23,423 nt of DNA. It comes from a virus. Positions within the stretch are counted from its first letter, which is position 1, and the number at the start of each line of letters is the position of its first letter. A program made the position numbers and the translations under genes. The DNA is taken from positions 1 through 23,423 of the IMG/VR virus record IMGVR_UViG_3300025647_000283; one strand, 5' to 3'. Under the pieces are notes generated by a model that had not been told where the DNA came from, did not search any database, and was given only the letters and a program-made list of their open reading frames with translations. This document shows positions 21,222-23,423 of the stretch, piece after piece.

Positions 21222-23423
21222 ATGAGTGATATCGCAATTAATCCAGTAACCCGCCGGGTTCAGTTCACAGGCAATACCGGAACCGGTCCATATGCCTTTA
21301 CCTTCAACATCTTGGTCGATGGTGATATCGCAGTCTTCAAGGGGACTACGGAGCTAACGCTTACCACTGATTACACGGTCAGTATTAACGCAAATGGAAC
21401 GGGGTCTATCACTCTAACTGCTGCCCTCATAGCATCTGACGTTCTTACAATCATTGGTGGTCGTGAGCTTTCTCGGACCACAGACTTTGTTACAGCCGGG
21501 GATCTTCTGGCTTCTAGCTTGAACGAACAGCTAGACAGTAACGTGATTATGACCCAACAGCTTGATGAAAAGCTTGGGCGTGGTTTGTTTGTAAACCCTG
21601 GTGATGTGTTTACTGACCTAGAGCTTCCTCTGAAGGATGATCGCAAAGGTACAGTTCTTGGGTTCAATGCTACTACGGGTGATCCAGAGCCAGGTCCAGA
21701 GATTGCTGATGTCGATTCACTAGCAAATGTCTCTGCTGATATTAAAACCCTTGCTGAGATCCAAGATGGCACGGTTGCCACTGGTGCCATTACAAACGTA
21801 AATACGATCCGTACAGATGTAACCACAGTTTCCGGCATATCTTCCAATGTGACAACCGTTGCCGGCAATACATCAAACATTAATACGGTTGCAGGAAACA
21901 ATGCTAACATTACAACTGTTGCTGGCATAAATAGCGATGTAACTACTGTCTCAGGTATATCATCTGATGTAACTACTGTTGCCGCTGACGGTGCAGATAT
22001 TGGTGTTGTTGCTGGTTTATCATCTGACATAATTACTGTTTCCGGTGTATCGACGGAGATCGGTCGTTTGGGTACAGCAGATGCCGTATCTGATATGAAC
22101 GCACTAAGTCCTGCGGCAGTTATTGCTGACATGGATTCTCTTGCTGACAATGTTAGTGCGATTTCTATTGTATCAGATGATATTGGCAATGTTATTGCTG
22201 TTGCTATAAACGCAGCCAACATCAATACGGTTGCCGCTGATGGCGCCGACATTGGCACGGTGGCTGGTGATATATCTAACGTCAATACGGTTGCGACTAA
22301 TATTACGTCAGTAAACACAAACGCCACAAACATTACTGATATCCAGAATGCTTCTGCAAATGCTGCTACTGCAACAACACAGGCCGGAATTGCTACAACA
22401 CAGGCTGGCATAGCAACGACTAAAGCTAGTGAGGCTGCAACCAGCGAAGCCAACGCTGCTACAAGCGAAACAAACGCTGCCACCAGTGAAACCAATGCTT
22501 CCACAAGTGAAACAAATGCTGCTACTAGCGCGACTGACGCTGCATCAAGCGCAACAAGTGCTGCTGGTTCTGCTAGTGCTGCCCTTAATTTTCAAACTCA
22601 AGCAGGGATTTATTCTAGTAACGCTGCTTCTAGCGCATCTTCTGCATTGTCTTCTAAAAACTCCGCCAGTTCGTTTGCAACAAATTCGGCAAACTCTGCT
22701 ACTAGCGCCTCTAATAGCGCTAGTACCGCTACAACAAAAGCAAGTGAGGCGGCTGCTTCCGAAACTGCGGCTGAAGCTGCTAAGGTTGCGGCTGAGGCTG
22801 CGCTTGATGAGTTTACAGACATCTATCTCGGGGCTAAGGCTTCAGACCCCACAACAGATAATGATGGGAATGCCCTGACTGCTGGGGACCAGTATTTTAA
22901 TACAACCATTAATGTGCTGAAGATCTACAACGGCTCTGCTTGGCAGTCTGCTGCTATTGATAGCTCCGGTTTTGTCGAGACTACTGGTGATACCATGACT
23001 GGCCCTCTGGATGTGCAATCGACTATCACCAGCGATGGGCTGACTGTGGATAAAAACGGCATTGGCGGCGTAACAATTCAATCTGGCGGAACATCCGGCA
23101 CGGCAGGAATACGACTAAACGCTACAGACTCTGCTGGAAACTCAGGCGGCATTGTTGATCTTGACGTAACTTCTTCCGCAAATTCTTTTGGCGCTTTAAC
23201 CATTTCTACTAGGGCAGGCGCAGCGGTTACAAAACGTGCCTTGTTTGACTCCAACGGCGACATCAGCTTTTACGATTCGGCGGGGTCGAGCCAATCGTTC
23301 TTCTGGGATGCGAGTGCTGAGTCGTTGGGCATTGGGACGAGTTCGCCTAGTGGCATACTCCAACTGCGAGCCACCAATCCTGATATGTATATTACCTCTG
23401 ACGATACAGGACAGTCTGACATC
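21222..23423 (+). CDS. Tail fibre protein, T7 gp17-type N-terminus (3'-truncated by the window)
   Basis: At least 734 aa, open to the right edge. Residues 1-130 match the T7 fibre anchor domain that binds the nozzle: PYAFTFNILVDGDIAVFKG, LTTDYTVSINANGTGSITL, GRELSRTTDF. Residues 190-374 are irregular repeats of about 9-11 residues with a T/N-V core (NVTTVAGN, DVTTVSGI). Residues 376-528 are an Ala/Ser/Thr-rich region with AATSETNAATSETN-type units, as in side tail fibres such as lambda Stf. Then come YFNTTINVLKIYNGSAWQ, the fibre motif GDTMTGPL (589-596) and a LGIGTSSPSG-type strand (about 700). This last pattern often precedes a receptor-binding end and a self-cleaving chaperone, which would lie outside the window. 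T7 gp17 is 553 aa, so this fibre is considerably longer. Confidence 0.92.
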   Translation, partial: MSDIAINPVTRRVQFTGNTGTGPYAFTFNILVDGDIAVFKGTTELTLTTDYTVSINANGTGSITLTAALIASDVLTIIGGRELSRTTDFVTAGDLLASSLNEQLDSNVIMTQQLDEKLGRGLFVNPGDVFTDLELPLKDDRKGTVLGFNATTGDPEPGPEIADVDSLANVSADIKTLAEIQDGTVATGAITNVNTIRTDVTTVSGISSNVTTVAGNTSNINTVAGNNANITTVAGINSDVTTVSGISSDVTTVAADGADIGVVAGLSSDIITVSGVSTEIGRLGTADAVSDMNALSPAAVIADMDSLADNVSAISIVSDDIGNVIAVAINAANINTVAADGADIGTVAGDISNVNTVATNITSVNTNATNITDIQNASANAATATTQAGIATTQAGIATTKASEAATSEANAATSETNAATSETNASTSETNAATSATDAASSATSAAGSASAALNFQTQAGIYSSNAASSASSALSSKNSASSFATNSANSATSASNSASTATTKASEAAASETAAEAAKVAAEAALDEFTDIYLGAKASDPTTDNDGNALTAGDQYFNTTINVLKIYNGSAWQSAAIDSSGFVETTGDTMTGPLDVQSTITSDGLTVDKNGIGGVTIQSGGTSGTAGIRLNATDSAGNSGGIVDLDVTSSANSFGALTISTRAGAAVTKRALFDSNGDISFYDSAGSSQSFFWDASAESLGIGTSSPSGILQLRATNPDMYITSDDTGQSDI
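21792..22343 (+). repeat. In-gene tandem repeats coding TTVxG-type fibre shaft
   Basis: Degenerate repeat of about 9-11 codons around ACT-GTT-GCT/TCC-GGC, giving DVTTVSG, NINTVAG and similar units at fibre residues about 190-374. Copies differ at synonymous positions. They probably fold as trimeric shaft or coiled-coil steps. Because of the repetition an opposite-strand frame stays open (21371-22504). Confidence 0.65.
22347..22805 (+). repeat. Ala/Ser/Thr-rich repeat region in the fibre gene (Stf-like)
   Basis: Codes residues about 376-528 with seven-residue-type units (TSETNAA, ATTQAGI, repeated KASEAA). Best matched by the AATSETNA repeats of side tail fibres of lambda-like phages; likely trimeric coiled coil. 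Length variation is common in such tracts. Confidence 0.65.

Noticed and set aside
21371-22504. Opposite-strand open frame of 377 codons
   Set aside because: It is the complement of the repeated Thr/Val/Ala codons of the fibre gene, low-complexity (Val/Ala repeats), with no ribosome-binding context; the + strand frame is clearly the fibre.
21792-22805. CRISPR-like repeat array
   Set aside because: Repeats are in-frame, degenerate and without unique spacers of constant length; they code the fibre shaft.
22429-22878. Alternate + frame of 149 codons inside the fibre gene
   Set aside because: Leu/Gln/Pro low-complexity shadow of the AATSETN repeat; no independent start signal.

Overview
The window is a contiguous stretch of a tailed-phage genome with a T7-like (podovirus) virion. 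All genes read left to right on the + strand and are packed tightly, with many stop/start overlaps of the TAATG and ATGA type. A recognisable set (terminase small and large subunits, T7 gp13-like protein, portal, scaffold, major capsid protein, tail tubular proteins A and B, three or four ejection proteins, T7-type tail fibre) fixes the virus type. The ParB-like ejection protein resembles those of phages of alphaproteobacteria and marine bacteria, so an alphaproteobacterial, possibly marine, host is my tentative guess. No integrase, RNA polymerase, DNA polymerase or lysis gene lies inside the window. The tail fibre runs off the right edge, and the first gene may begin left of the window.

Layout. 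1-1033: two genes of an early/replication-type region (an unknown protein with an SSB-like acidic tip, and a winged-helix DNA-binding protein) with C-rich, G-poor coding strand. 1034-1279: a non-coding junction with long C-tracts where strand composition flips to G-rich. 1280-2263: small genes, including two very short ones (1680-1844, 1837-1971) and a 78-aa protein ending in an SSB-type acidic tip. 2263-4198: terminase. 4198-5711: a gp13/GNAT-like protein and four small, mostly basic proteins. 5716-8286: portal, Bbp19-like protein and scaffold. 8287-8458: a highly structured leader in front of the capsid gene. 8459-9544: major capsid protein and a small accessory capsid protein, followed by a hairpin terminator. 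9597-12414: tail tubular proteins A and B. 12416-21175: ejection (internal virion) proteins. 21222 to the end: tail fibre.

How it works together. TerS/TerL load DNA through the portal into a shell of the 278-aa capsid protein built on the scaffold. Tubular proteins A and B plus the T7-type fibre make the short tail. The proteins of 152, 847, 1097 and 820 aa take the place of T7 gp14-gp16 and would be delivered into the host with the DNA.

Most interesting: the 1097-aa ejection protein carries a ParB/Srx-like domain and a region with the signature of RelA/SpoT-fold nucleotidyltransferases, so the virion may inject an alarmone-synthetase-like or toxin-like domain. Second, the capsid-gene leader can fold into a 12-bp-closed multibranch RNA followed by a possible anti-Shine-Dalgarno pairing, which suggests RNA-level control of capsid expression.
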